The notes under the pieces: generated by a model
Database searches by the model: none
The model's input: the letters and a program-made list of their open reading frames with translations, nothing else
Told to the model about the DNA's origin: nothing
Part shown: in pieces, positions 11,185 to 22,499 of the stretch
Layout of the letters: each line of letters starts with the position of its first letter
How positions within the stretch are numbered: the stretch's first letter is position 1
NCBI GenBank assembly: GCA_016584305.1
Contig: JACEEZ010011704.1
Location: 51,562-115,561, forward strand
Direction: 5' to 3'
Source: Chionoecetes opilio
Lineage: Eukaryota; Arthropoda; Malacostraca; Decapoda; Majidae
Length of the DNA: 64,000 bases
Translations under genes and position numbers: made by a program

Positions 11185-11929
11185 TCAATTGGGGAAAATT
11201 TTCCTTTCCACCCCCATCCCCAAAAAATCCCCAAAACCACCAAAATCCCAAAAAAAAAAAACATTAATTCCTGATTCCTGAGTCTGGGCAAATATTTGGG
11301 AAAAACTCATCCTTCCGGCTTTGACTAAAAATGAACACCGCACGTATTGATTTTGTTGATTTCACTCTGTAAAGGTTTCCCAGCGTGCGCTACCCTTGGT
11401 TAACCCACACGGCCGCTATGAAATATGAGGGGCCTAAAAACTTTTAAAGTCAGTTAGGTTAGGTTAGGTTGGGTTTTAGGTATCCTTTGGGGTTTAAGGT
11501 TAGGTTGGGTTAAAATTAAGTAACTTGGGGTTTTAGGTTAGGTTGGGTATATTTTGTGGTTAAGGTTGGTGTTTTTTACTATAGTGACTTTGATATTTTT
11601 TGGGACCATAAATATTTATATTTGCCCCCCCCACCCAAAAACCCGTATTCCCGCCTTTTTCCCCGGGCTTTTGGGTGGGGGGGGGAAGAAAAAAAAAGAT
11701 GGGGGAAGGACTTTTTTCCAAAAAGTTTTACCAATTTTTCCCTGCCAAAATTTTTTGTGTTTTTCTGAGGAGATTTTTTATTTTTTTTTTTATTTTCAAA
11801 AATTATTTTTTTGCTCAAAAAAAAAAATATCTCCATTAGAAAAAGCACCTTTTTTAGGCCGGGGAAAAAACTAGTGGTGCCCTCTGAAAAAGACCACAAA
11901 AACTCTCCCCCCATTATTACCAGAAAAAA
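11185..11929. repeat. Mixed repeat debris with TTAGG blocks
   Basis: 11185-11262 resembles the start of repeat R (see 11930). 11450-11560 holds GGTTAGGTTAGGTT blocks with a ~60-bp loose period. 11790-11925 is a degraded copy of the arm seen at 4249-4360 (CTCCATTAGAAAAAGCACC, then CTCTCCCCCCATTATTACC). Long A, T, C and G runs suggest an unreliable consensus. No gene. Confidence 0.6.
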
Positions 11930-12175
11930 AATTTACGTCAAATAAGTCAATTCGGACAATTTTTTCTTCCACCCCATCCCCAAAACCCACAAAACCACAC
12001 AATCCCCAAAAAAAAACGAAAATTCCCACGAAAACCACCAAAACACCCAAAATATGGAGCAAAAAAACACGTCTTTACATAACCCTTAATAACCCTTAAA
12101 TTAAAAGGTGACACAAGGAAAACTACGCGCTATAAAGGTGGGGAGTGTATGATGTACTCACCGTTGGGTATTGTG
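11930..12175. repeat. Repeat R copy 1, left part (split by LINE2)
   Basis: Matches, in reverse orientation, 47464-47690. The match resumes at 19346 after LINE2. The last 15 bases (12161-12175, CCGTTGGGTATTGTG) are the left target duplication of LINE2. Confidence 0.85.
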
Positions 12176-12220
12176 TTGTTGTTGTTGTTTTTTTAAGGGC
12201 TGCGGGGATCCCTTGGGAAA

Positions 12221-15200
12221 CTATGACCTTGGGTGAGGTCCTATGATGCGATCACAGGCGCTGTATTTGACCTGTTTTCCCAGGAAGGAAGGTGGGGCGG
12301 TGACGGCGGTTGCCGAGAGGGGGAACACCAGCCCCGCCAGCAGGGGGGCAGGTAAAAGGTGTTGACGTTCAGGGGATGAGGGGGGTTGTACACCACACGG
12401 TGGAGTGGAAGCGCGGACACGCGCAAAAGTGTTAATAGTCCCCGGAACATTTATGCACAGGGCAGTAGGGGGTCGGGGGACAGACGGAGGCATCAAGTGA
12501 GCTGTGGTTTTTCGGGCCCCAGGCGGGGGCGGGGGGAGGGGCTAAAGGGGGCACGGGATTTTTTTTTTCCCCGGCTGGGGGGAAAGTCACTGCGGTAAGG
12601 GGGCCAGGAGGTGATGCGGGGGGCATCGCCGAGGTGTTTTTCCGGGCGGAGGGGCGGACCCGGGAGAGAGGCTTTTGGGCCGCGGGAGCGGCAGAGGTAA
12701 GGGTGTGGGTTTTTACATCTTTAAAGGCCCCAGCCTGGCAAGAACCCCCCTTCTTGCCTGGGATCCCAGCGTGGGGGGGAACCCCTGAAAGTGATCCCCC
12801 CACCCCTCGTTGGTAAGGGGAAAAGGGGCCCTCTGGATGGTGTGGAGAGGGACGTAGGGGATGGGGATGGGGGGAGAGGAGGAGGGGGAGTGAGGAGAGG
12901 GAGTCTGTGAACACAGCCTTCCCCTTGGTGTCCCCGGTGTGGAGGTGTTAGGGCCTGGTGGAGGGCATAGGCCAATTTTAAGACATCTGTCTCCGGGGGA
13001 AGCCTCCACGCCTGCAGATGGAGGGGGCAGGATCTAGATGGCGCCGCCGTGGAGGGGGGTAAGGGGAGTGAGGCCATCTTGAACATTTATGTGGTGGGTA
13101 AGCGATTGCCACCCGCTAAACAGAGTCGCCGCCAAATAGGGTAGAGTCCGAGGGGGGGGGGGGGGGGGGGGGCCTGGAAGGTGCAGGGAAAAACCTGGGG
13201 AGGTGCCCCACCCCCGGGTGGGGGGAGAGTGTGGGCTGGTGGGTTGTGGTGGGTGGTGGTGGGCCTAAGGGGGACCCCAGTGGGGGCCCTAACCAAAAGG
13301 GGGTTCCCTGGCACCCGGAGACCAAACGGGGCGTGGTGATCCACACCAGAGCCAGCGTAAGAGCACAAGGGGGTGAGAGGGGGGAGGCCAGAGGGGTGGT
13401 ACGCTGGCATAAAAAAACCCCTTTCGTAGGTGGAAAAGGGGAGGATGCCACTTTCGGCATGCGGGAGAAAACCGGGAAGATTTATGGCCCCCATGGAGAT
13501 TCGAACGCGGCATTCTAAAGGGGCCCAGCTTGGTCAATGTAGAGGGCAGCCGCCCAAAAAATGCTGCTCCCGTACAGATTTGGGGGTCTGATGGGGGAAG
13601 GTAATATTGGAGGAGGAGATCCCGGTTGCCCCCCCAACGGACCCGGTTCCTCTTATGAATCCAGGCGCTTTTTGCAGGGGGTGCAGAATTTCCACAGCCC
13701 CCCCCGGAGAGGGGAGGACCGTCCAGCCGCGCCCCGGAAAGGGTGCTCCTGGAGTAAGGGCCCGGGGGCCGCACAGTTGGAGGGGGGGTGGGGAGGGAAG
13801 CCGCTTGAGGGTAAAAACAATAAGTGTGTTTTTGGGGGCACTGACCTTCAGACCCCAGGTGGTCACCCAGTACCGAGGGAGATTGCTGCCTCTTGAGGGG
13901 GGTCTGCGCCGGGGCCAATTTGGGGCCCGGTGACACGGTATATCGTCAGCATAAGAGGGGTGGGAGGGGGCGGAAAGGTGGAGGCAGAGGAGGCGTTAAA
14001 TAAAAGAGGATTAGAGGACCTTGGGGAACCCTTGTAAGGGGACGGGGGGGCGCAGAGGGGGCACCCACTGCAACCCCGGTACGAGCGACCGCCAAGGAAG
14101 CCCCTGGACCCGGGGCAAGGGGGGCCCGGTAATGCCATCCGGGCCCGGCTTGTATAGGATCCCTCGTGGGGCCATCAAAGGCCCCTCCGGTAAAGGGAAA
14201 AAAAGAGTGTAGCATGCCTGGCGCTGCGGTGGGTGTCGAAATAGGAAAATCAAAGCTGGCCCAGCCCGTCCCCTTGGCCCCTATGGGGTCGAAAGCCCCC
14301 TGCTCCCCCCTTAGCAGTCGCTTTCCTCAACCCCCAGGGGGAGACGTGTGGACACCCGGCGCTCCATCAGTTCCCAAACAGGAGAGGAGACTATGGGCCG
14401 TAGGAAGAGGGAGAGAAGGATCTTTACCCGGCTTGTGGGGGGGATGAGGACAGAGGGGCTTCCAACAGGTGGGGGTAATTTTTTATCTCCCCGCTGGCAT
14501 TTTAAAAGCGTAAGAGGCTTCCCGTAGGGGGGGGGGAAGGTGGGTAGGGGAAATGTAAGGGATTGGTCGTGTCCCCCCTCCCTTTCCAGTACGAGTTTGG
14601 GGGCAGGGGCCCCATCCATTCCCGCCGGGCGTAAGCTGGTTAGCTCAGGAAGACCAGGGGGGGGGGGGGTGGAGGGAAAAAGGGGGGTGGTGGAGGTCCG
14701 CAGGAGGATGGAAGTAGGGGGAAGCCCCAAATTTCTGGTGGTAGTCCGAGCCAGAGCCCCCTTTCCTTCCCGGGGGCATCCCCAAAAAGAGATGGGCACC
14801 ATCCTCAGAGGGATGGGGTGATGCGCCTTCCCCGCCCCCCATGAGTGCAGGAAGTCCCCGGTTCTCTTGGTGGAGGAAGAGAAGGGAGGGAGGAGCAGTG
14901 GGAACCCCCCGGCCCCTCCTCGGGCCTTTAGGGTGACTTGGGTGAAAGGGGTTGAGCGGGGGTGTTAGTGCCTGCCAGACGTGGTGTCCTCCCCACTGGT
15001 TTCCGGCCCCCGCGGGCCAAGCCCGGGGGACATCGTCATTCCACCCTGGTTTCCCCGGGGGACGGGGTGTGCACGCGTGGCAAGGTGAAACAGCCGCCCC
15101 CCGCCCTTTTCCAGGTCTGATGGGAAGGAAGACGCGGCGTCCTCCAAGGGTAGAGTGGATATCCGGGGAGGGTGGAGGGCCCCCTGTAAAAGCGGCCCCT

Positions 15201-16300
15201 CGGGGGATTTATTTTCCACGGGGCAGGCAGCAGGGGTGGGGCTTCGGGGAGCCTGTGGGGGCAGAGGCCAACAGGAAGGTGGTCCCCCCCCATGTAAGGG
15301 CCCTAGAGAAAGGTGGAGATGGGAAGGCCGGGGCCCCAATAAACAGGTCCGGACCGAGGGAGACCAGTGTGGGGGTGGAACCTGGTGGCCCGACCCGGCG
15401 GGCCCGCAAGGGGAGGTGAGGAAGTCCCCCCTTATCCGAATAATGTTTACCTGAAGGGTTCCGTTTGTGGGGAGGCAGGGGAGGCTCCCCCATTGGGGGT
15501 GTGCGTTAAAATCCCCCAGATGATCCCGGGGGGGGGAGAGAGGCGATATAGTGTTCGATCTCCTGTGAAGTGGCGGCACCACCCGGGTTTTATTTACTGC
15601 CACGGTGAGCCAACCCCTCCCGGGGGCTAACCCCGGCAGCAACGATTCCAGGCGCCCACCCCGGCCCCCTGGGGAAGGGGGGAAACGGGGAGTGAAGCAA
15701 AAACGTCTGGAGGGGAAAGGGGGACACCTCCACCACGGCCCCTGTTGGCGGTCTTGCCGGGTAGATAGCCGGAAAGGGTTAGCGCGAGGTGAGGGGGGAG
15801 CCAGGGCTCGCACAACCCCGACCACTGAAGGAAGTGAGTCCCGCAGTAGGTTTGCAGTTCAGATGATTTCCCGGAGGAGAGACCGGGATTCCCGAGGAGG
15901 AAGGTGAGGGGGATATCCCATTCAAAAGGGAGGAGATGAGCATGGAGAGGGTGGGCCACAATGGGGAGAATGATGGCACAGGGGTGCCCCCTTTTGGTAG
16001 AGTTGGTAACCCTTCCAAGGAGGGGGAAAAAAAAGATTACTGATCCCGGAGGAGGCGGAAAAAGCTGTGTGCAGTTTAGTGCAGGGCCGGGCGGGGCGGG
16101 AGGCCTGGGGGAAAACGGGGGACGGGGTCAAAAAGGGGCGGCAGGGGGAAAGGCACGCCTGGTTTCCCCCCACGGGGGGTGGGGAACCGGGGCCCGGGGC
16201 ATTCAGCCTGAGGGGGAGTGGGTAATTCAGCTCGAGATTTTGGGGGGGGGGGTGTAGACGGAGGGGCCCGATATCCGGGGGGTCGACGGGTTGCGCAGGC
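12221..16300 (-). pseudogene. LINE2 ORF2: endonuclease, RT, RNase H, CCHC (frameshifted)
   Basis: Order on the minus strand: endonuclease motif GDFNAHPQWGS (about 15490-15525), RT with LLFN (about 13995) followed closely by YADDI (13936-13956, the catalytic box), the post-palm segment ending HAESGILPF (about 13420-13460), an RNase H region with FTDSLSSL (near 12900) and HAGIPG (near 12760), and a C-terminal Cys/His cluster near 12395-12470 (CPPTPYCP). These families nick the target with the endonuclease and prime reverse transcription there; RNase H degrades the RNA. Frames change repeatedly at G/C runs, so the protein is not intact as written. The start codon cannot be fixed. Confidence 0.82.
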
Positions 16301-16599
16301 GGATGCGACGGCCACGGAGGAGGAGGGCGCCGGGTTAGGTCGGAGGGGGAGCTGAGGCAAGGGGGCTCATCTTCCGGGGCCTCCTGCAGCGGGCCGTACC
16401 TATTCCCCGTGGCGATGGCGGAATACGACATACCCGGGGGACCCCCGTACTGGGGGAGAGTAGGTCACTTGGGGCAGGGTTTGGGTTTGGGGGGTTTTTG
16501 GGGGTGCGGGGGCCGGAAAACTAGGCAGGGGCGAAGTCCCTCCCTGCGTGGAGGGCGTGCAGGGGCTCCCCCCCCGCGCCAATCAGCATAGAGCTGCGG

Positions 16600-17280
16600 C
16601 CCGGCAGTTTAAAGTGCAGTGCGCAGACCTGGGCCCATTTTTCCCCGACTGGAAAAAAGCGAAAGGGCCGGGGCGGGGGATGTCGTCTCGCTAGGGTAGG
16701 CCCGTGCACCTGGAGCCGCACCGGAGACCTGCAGGTTTAGGGAGGGGCCGATCCCCAGGCCCCCGAGCAGCGGGCAGAGGGGGAGGTAGGGGCGGCCCAG
16801 TAACCAACGGGATGGCCCAACCCTTTTGGGAAGGGGCCCACTCCCCCTTTTGGCGGAGCCCCCTTTCCATGGGGTACCTGGGCAGATTGTGGGCCGGGAC
16901 CCGGTGATCTCGACCACCTCGCCACCACGAAGGATCGAAATCCCCCAACCCCAGTGATGTCAGTTAGTCACCCCGGGGCCCCACCCCCTTGGGAATCAGG
17001 GGCCTTCACGCTCAACCCCCCGGGCAGGTGACCTCCCATTCCCCCAGGGTAAAGGAGGCCTGCCCCAGTTCAGGTACCTTGGGGATGTTGTGCTCCCAGA
17101 TCACAACAATAAGGGCACAGCCGTTTCCCAGGGCGCGGGTTTCCCCCTCGAGGACATACTTGCCGAGGGTCGAGAGGTGGAGAGCATGGGAGACCCGGCA
17201 CGGATTAGCAAAGACCCTTGCACCCGACGCAGCTCTGAGGAGGTAGGACGCCTGGACATATGCAACCTGAGAGGACAGTG
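16600..17280 (-). pseudogene. LINE2 ORF1, downstream part
   Basis: On the minus strand just below 17280 one frame reads, without stop, a segment containing EGETRALGNGCALIVVIWE, with helical, non-repetitive composition as expected of an ORF1 RNA-binding protein. It stops at the LTR insertion at 17281 and appears to continue on the far side (18972-19211). Below about 17050 the frame is lost in C/G runs. Confidence 0.55.
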
Positions 17281-18971
17281 TGTTGACAGAAATTGGGGGT
17301 CACTGGTATGGGGGTTTTATAACTGGTCAACGTTACTTGAAGGATATTATTTGGGGATGATTTGATAAAAGATTACAACTTGAATGGAGGATTTAACTTA
17401 GTCTTCTGACTTCACTATATGATTATAGTTTGACCACTTCTCACTACGGAGAGTACTGAACAAGGGGGTATACTTAAGGGAAAAGATAATAAGGTTTAGG
17501 TTATGGGGATTTGCTGCCACCAGCCCTGATGAGTATTTCACTATGATTACTCCCGGGGCACGTTAGTTTAATATTAATATTAGATTGATCTTGGTAGTCG
17601 TGGTTGGTACGAGGGCTTATACCGAAACAAGGCTTGGACTCTCTTGGAAGTGTGGGGAATTATTGTCCTAACTCAGAATAATCACCTGGGTTTTCATAAT
17701 AACACAAGAACTATATTTGTAAATGATATCCTATTATTTTGGAAACATGGTAAGTCTCTCACTTGAGATCATCTTCAGCATATAAGGGTTAACACTATAC
17801 CGAGAAAAATCTACTCGGAAATAAGAAACTTGATTTTCACACCCTGACGTAGGAATTTTCCTAAGTTATGAGATAAAGCTCTAATGAGCATAAATCTCCT
17901 TCCCTAGAATTACCCTTCAGGGAATTGCCCTACACTAGGTAACATACCACTTAATATTTATAAAAACACACATGGAAGATAGGTATCTAGTAGAGAAAGA
18001 AAATGGCGAGACAGTTTGGTATGTGTTTCAGTAAGACCATGTGGCCATTCCAGGAGGTTTCGCGCCAACCTTGAGGAGCGCGGAGAGAACACTCTTAATA
18101 TCACTTATAAGGATGGGCGGAATATCTATGCTTAGTGACACTGAACTGTACCTATATATTTATATAGAAATATATAGATGGAATATACTAGGGGAGAAAA
18201 ACCACCGGAGCCCGGGGCAGATGTCTTACCTTGAGGAGCGCGGAGAGAACACTAACTCGTGCCCTGCGGGCTTTCGCACCAAGAAAAAAAAAGAACTTGT
18301 TTGGAAAGTCTCACCGTGACCTTAATGAACAACTTATAATCCCGAACCAACTATTAAGTAATGAAAACTCGCGTATCCCCCGAAGAGGCCGTCCCTAATA
18401 CAAACTGGCTACTTTGATATAAGAGAATTTAATGTCTTAATCTAATATTCACGAAGGTTGGTTTATATGTAATATCGACAATCCGAACACCTATTTCAGA
18501 GCGAGGTGGTATTGAAATTGTGTTTAGAACTTTGGTAGGCTTTCATTTTAGCGTGTATCATTATTACAACCGCCATATATGACCATAACCGATAACGATA
18601 GGGATTATTTGAAAGCCATGAGGATTTTAGGAGGGCTCCTCAATCTGAGAAGATGGTTTGGAAAGAACGAAAAGAATGGAATCGTTTTAGGACTGATGCG
18701 CAGAATAATTATCCCGATTTGTGTCTCGCATACGGCAATATCGGGGGGGGGAATGGAAGGAAGGAACGAAAAAGTGACGGGTGGAAACACGAAAGAATAT
18801 AGAAACAAAATGGCGTCTAGGATGCCAAATGTTGAGAAAAGATGGCGGAAAGCTAGAATAACGATGATTCTCCTTAACAAAGAGAAAAAAATTAACTACT
18901 GACAAGACATAGCTCGGGAATTTCATAATAATAATTTTTCCTACTCATTTCCCGAATATGGGCATTCAACA
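17281..18971. mobile_element. Solo-LTR-like insertion inside LINE2
   Basis: The segment begins TGTTGA and ends TCAACA, the TG...CA inverted dinucleotide ends of a retroviral-type LTR with six-base symmetry. It is AT-rich, unlike the GC-rich LINE around it, has no coding capacity, and its removal brings the two ORF1 parts together. Flanks read on the minus strand are CACCA and CACTG, only a weak 5-bp duplication. A 25-bp direct repeat (CCTTGAGGAGCGCGGAGAGA... at 18069-18093 and 18229-18253) lies inside. Orientation is undetermined. Confidence 0.6.
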
Positions 18972-19211
18972 TGGTGTCGGAGTCGATGCGAGGTGCTTAT
19001 CATGACCTTCCTGCGAGGGAGAAGGAGCCCGTGCCCTCTTGCTGGCGGGGGAAGGGAGGACCGGAGGCTTCATCCTCCTGGACATCCATGGTCCTGGCTC
19101 GGTCCCCGGTGGACGTGTCAGACATTGCGGCGGCAGACGGGAAACACAGACTGATGAGCAGCTGTCCACACTACCCAGCGATGGGTGGTAGGCCACAACG
19201 TCAAAGCACAC
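18972..19211 (-). pseudogene. LINE2 ORF1, N-terminal part
   Basis: An open frame on the minus strand (18966-19211) contains PSPASKRARAPSPSQEGHD, a basic and proline-rich stretch typical of the N terminus of LINE ORF1 proteins. An alternative ATG in another frame lies near 19120 (MSDTSTGDRARTMDVQEDE). The frame runs directly into the LTR insertion. 19212-19345 would be 5' UTR. Confidence 0.5.
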
Positions 19212-19345
19212 GGGCTTGGGCGATGGCGAAGTCCCAGCTGTGCAAGATGCAGCTCAAGCGACCCGAAGTGCGAGCTGGTTACAACTGTGATGCTGAGTCG
19301 GAGCGAGAGCCGGTGAAGCTATCACACTGCTGCCGGGCTGTCACT

Positions 19346-19475
19346 CCGTTAGGTATTGTGGTGTCTTCGATGATAACTACGTCGTCATCGTCCGAATTGT
19401 AACTATTGTCAAGACGTCCATTTGTATGTGGTCGGCCATCTTGGTGGCTGTGGGAAGGCGCGCACGAGCACGAGT
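19346..19475. repeat. Repeat R copy 1, right part
   Basis: Continues repeat R after LINE2. The first 15 bases are the right target duplication. The sequence then matches the complement of 47322-47440, including GTGGTCGGCCATCTTGG and GCACGAGCACGAGTTG, and ends in a CTGT/CTCT microsatellite exactly as copy 2 does. Confidence 0.85.
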
Positions 19476-19815
19476 TGTGACTATTCTCCTCTCTGTCCAC
19501 TGTCCCTGTCCTGTCGTCACTCTCTCCTGTCGCTCTGTCTGTCCTGTATGCCTGTCTCTCTCTGTCGGTCTGTACTGGACCTGTCTCTCTCCTCTCTGTC
19601 TGTCGATCCCGGCTGTCTGTCTGTCTCTGTCTCTGTCTGTCTACTGTGCTGGTCCCTGTCTGTCCTCTCTCTCGATCTGTCGGTCTGTCTGTCTCTCTCT
19701 CTGTCTCTCACCTCTCTGTCTGTCTGGCTATCTGTTTGCTTTCTGTATCTGTCTAGATTTTTCTGTCGATCTGTCTGTCTGTCCCTGTCTGTCTGTCTGT
19801 CTGTCTGCCCTCAGG
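19476..19815. repeat. (CTGT)n/(CTCT)n microsatellite
   Basis: Pyrimidine-rich compound microsatellite of CTGT and CTCT units. The long open frames here encode only Leu/Ser/Cys/Val and are artefacts. Confidence 0.95.
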
Positions 19816-19982
19816 GTGGGCAAGGTTAGTAGAGACAGTGAGCTCGCAATGTGCCAGCGTCCCTCTGTGCATTCGGTCAGCGTTCGAATCCCGCCTAGTT
19901 CGTGCTGACGTGGCGGCGCTTTGTATAGTCAAATAACCCTTGTAGTTGTACTACTCCTAATGTATGATCATCTTATCTTGTT
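19816..19982 (+). repeat. Possible tRNA-derived SINE fragment
   Basis: GCGTTCGAATCCCGCC (about 19881-19896) matches the RNA polymerase III B box, and CAGTGAGCTCGCAATGTGCC upstream could be a degraded A box. No cloverleaf can be drawn, so this is not called as a tRNA. Confidence 0.4.
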
Positions 19983-20155
19983 CTGTCTGTCTTTCTGTCT
20001 GTCCTGTCTGTCCTGTCTGTCTGTCTGGCTGTCTCTCTCTCTCTCTCTCTTCTCTCTCTCGCTCCTCTCGTCTCTCTCTCTGGCTATTTCTTTATTTTTC
20101 TTTCTGTGTCTGTCTTTTCTGTCTGTCTTTTTTTCTTCCTGTGTCTGTCCTCTCT
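19983..20155. repeat. (CTGT)n/(CTCT)n microsatellite, second block
   Basis: Second pyrimidine-rich tract, ending in CTGTCTTTTCTGTC and CTCTCTAATT. Confidence 0.92.
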
Positions 20156-21425
20156 CTAATTCCTAACAAACACTTCCTAATGACAACATTGGTCTTATGA
20201 TTTGTTTATTTAGCCCCAAAACAAGTGATGAGCTTTGTAAGAATGAGTTTCTGTTAATACTCCACTTTAATAAAGCCGTGCATTTACCTATGTTTGCATT
20301 TAAAATGTCTACTATTTAGTGGCGTATATGTATACGTGGCTAATTAATTATTAGTTTGGTTAGTTTTATCCTCCAGTTCTTCTCCATTCACGTCATCACA
20401 AAATGACATAGTGGTTTATTCCTCCCTGTTGACAGCAATAATAATATTTTGGTTTTAAGTATGATTTCGAAACATTGGGGTTTGTATTTTGGTTTGTGAT
20501 GTCCCTGCAGAACATGAAATGTGGTGTGTATGACTTGGGTGTATGCTATGTATATAATATGATAACACCACCTGACTTTCCCTTCTGAGAGGAGAGGAGA
20601 TAAATTGACTCGTGGACCTGATAGGGTCGCAGGGTGGGATCATGACCTCCCTTTCTTGAGTATGATACGGCAGGCCTTATCAGGCGTTCCCGGTTAACGA
20701 ACAAACGAGTGGTGGTGTCGGGCATCTCGTGTGAAACGCTTTGCTAGCGGCTGGAATGTATATAGTATTAGACTCCTGAAGGAGAAACTCTGCAGATGAC
20801 ACTGGATCGCGAGCTGTATCCGCTCGAGTGTGTAGCCTATCCCACCCCTTTGTGCGCATATAGACGCAGCGTTTGTTTATTTACTGCATTTTTTCTCGGA
20901 AATTCTAGAAAATCATATAGTAAATCACAGGCAGCTACGGACAAACAGTGACCGAGGAAGTCAGTCAAGCTCATTTTCATCACTCCGTCGAAGATCTGAG
21001 CTGAAATGCACAACTCCAACTTGAATTCGAGCAGTAGGCTATACGTCCTGAGAAGGTTACGAACTCTGTAAGAAATGCTGCATTTCACCTTTTTATGCAT
21101 AGGAAGTCGAGAAGAAAACCTCGACAACTTGATGAATTCATCGTGCCTGGAAACAACCGGTTCGAAATTGACTCAAGTCACGTGCTAGCACCGCAGCATC
21201 TTGTATGAAGGTATTAGAATACCTGTTTGATTAGGAGTTAGACACGTCGTTTTTTACCAAGAATTTTCCTCTGCGATATTTCTGTGGTATTTTCGCTCTC
21301 AAGGTACCTGGAGGACAGACATTCTTGTCTGAACACAAAAGTTGAAGGCCCTGGGCTGTGAAACCTACCACCTGGCCCAGCTGTACCCATGATTTACCGG
21401 CCTACAAGCAACCATAGCCTGCCGT
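20156..21425. other. Unassigned; may include the leader of Gypsy 1
   Basis: No supported gene. It lies 5' of the Gypsy 1 gag region. I found no match to the sequence after its polypurine tract (26377-26490), so a 5' LTR is not demonstrated. A TGGTGTCGGGC string near 20715 resembles a primer-binding site but is not preceded by a CA end. Confidence 0.4.
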
Positions 21426-22360
21426 CAGTTGCCCTGTGACTGGATGCTAGTTACACACAGGAAGACTGGATGCAGCAATCGTGGTACAACTCCCTACAGA
21501 TGCACATCACGAGCAAACCAGCACCCCCCCAATACCGGTCAAAGTAGAGAAAGTCATGAGGCCCACAATATAATCTGGCGGATCAGTGAGGCTGGGTCCT
21601 TACTTTTTGGACTCGATGGGAATGAGTATGTCTCGCTACAAAAGTAACAGGACCGGACAAGATCTACAACTGCTAGAATATCTGTGAAGATGGCTTACGT
21701 GAGACCTGACCAGAATCCGCTGCACAAGTCTAGGCAGAGGCAACCGAGGAGTCTGTGGGGGGGGGGGGGGGCTTTGCAAAGCTAATGAAAAAACTCGCTG
21801 CCAGGAAGAAAACGAATGGTAGCTGATTCCATTGCATAACATGACACAAGATCAGATGACAACCAATACTGCCTTCGAGCTCGTATCAAAGGTCAGGCCA
21901 ATGTATGGTAAGTTCGTGCTACAGTGCCAGAATTGTAATACTGATGTTCATTACACAGATGAAGATCTTGCGAGATGTGTAGCCAGGGGTTTGAATGGAC
22001 ATTGAAATACAGCTTGACCTTTGGTAACCCTAACCAAGAAATTGCCCCTTGAGGAGATGTTCCAAATTATTGGGCTAAAGAGCCTGGCAAGCGCTCGGCT
22101 ATCACACTTACTCACTCACAGCGTAGCCGCCACTCACAGTCTTTATAAAAGGAATAAAACACAATCGTGCACCCCACCCCATACGGTGAAAGCAGTCCCT
22201 AGACACAATTCACAGGTTGGCTGTTCCTACTGCTGTAGAAATGGTCATGGCAAGAAAGCTCCACCCCACGTACGATAAAAAAGGTGTGTGCCCGGCATTT
22301 AATCACACCTGTCGAAGTGTAACAGCGACCATCACTTGCAGTTATGTGTCGCAAGTATGT
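21426..22360 (+). pseudogene. Gypsy 1 gag (capsid/nucleocapsid), frameshifted
   Basis: Structural protein of the element's particle. The clearest part is the nucleocapsid end: CSYCCRNGHGKKAPPHVR at 22216-22278, a zinc-knuckle-like Cys/His cluster with basic residues, followed after a frame change by more Cys/His (HTCRS, DHHLQ) up to about 22350. Upstream, coding-like pieces occur at 21650-22080, interrupted by stops and a G homopolymer near 21760. Confidence 0.65.
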
Positions 22361-22499
22361 CCAGCGGCTCCAAGGCATCTGCAGCGGATGACGGGGAACG
22401 TCCTTCCCAGCCCTTTGCAGTCATCCCCTCCACACCTCTGAAGACACTGTACCAATCCCCAAGGTACCACTAGCCCCTTATATCCCATGTCCAGCCAGG

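Larger units (their letters stand above)
12176..19345 (-). mobile_element. LINE2: I-type non-LTR retrotransposon, split by a solo LTR
   Basis: Bounded by CCGTTGGGTATTGTG (12161-12175) and CCGTTAGGTATTGTG (19346-19360), a 15-bp target duplication. The uninterrupted target is present at 47322-47690. The element reads on the minus strand: its (AAC)n tail is the GTT run starting at 12176 and its 5' end is at 19345. Subtracting the insert at 17281-18971 gives 5.48 kb, nearly the length of LINE1. Its 3' UTR differs from LINE1, so it is a related but separate family. Coding parts are listed separately. Confidence 0.87.

Noticed and set aside
14128..14146. PGPDGI on the minus strand read as the N-terminal RT motif KxPGPDxI
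   Set aside because: It is only ~60 codons before YADDI, too close. It fits better the later (L)GITGxxLxWVxxFLxxR segment.
18972..18982. Primer-binding-site-like TGGTGTCGGAG directly after the LTR end at 18971
   Set aside because: It would fit a tRNA-Leu primer site, but the following sequence reads as LINE2 ORF1 on the other strand and ends at the LINE2 target duplication, so no internal retroelement region follows.
19881..19896. A tRNA gene at the GTTCGAATCCC motif (also 46334)
   Set aside because: No acceptor or anticodon stem can be paired. These are at most SINE remnants.
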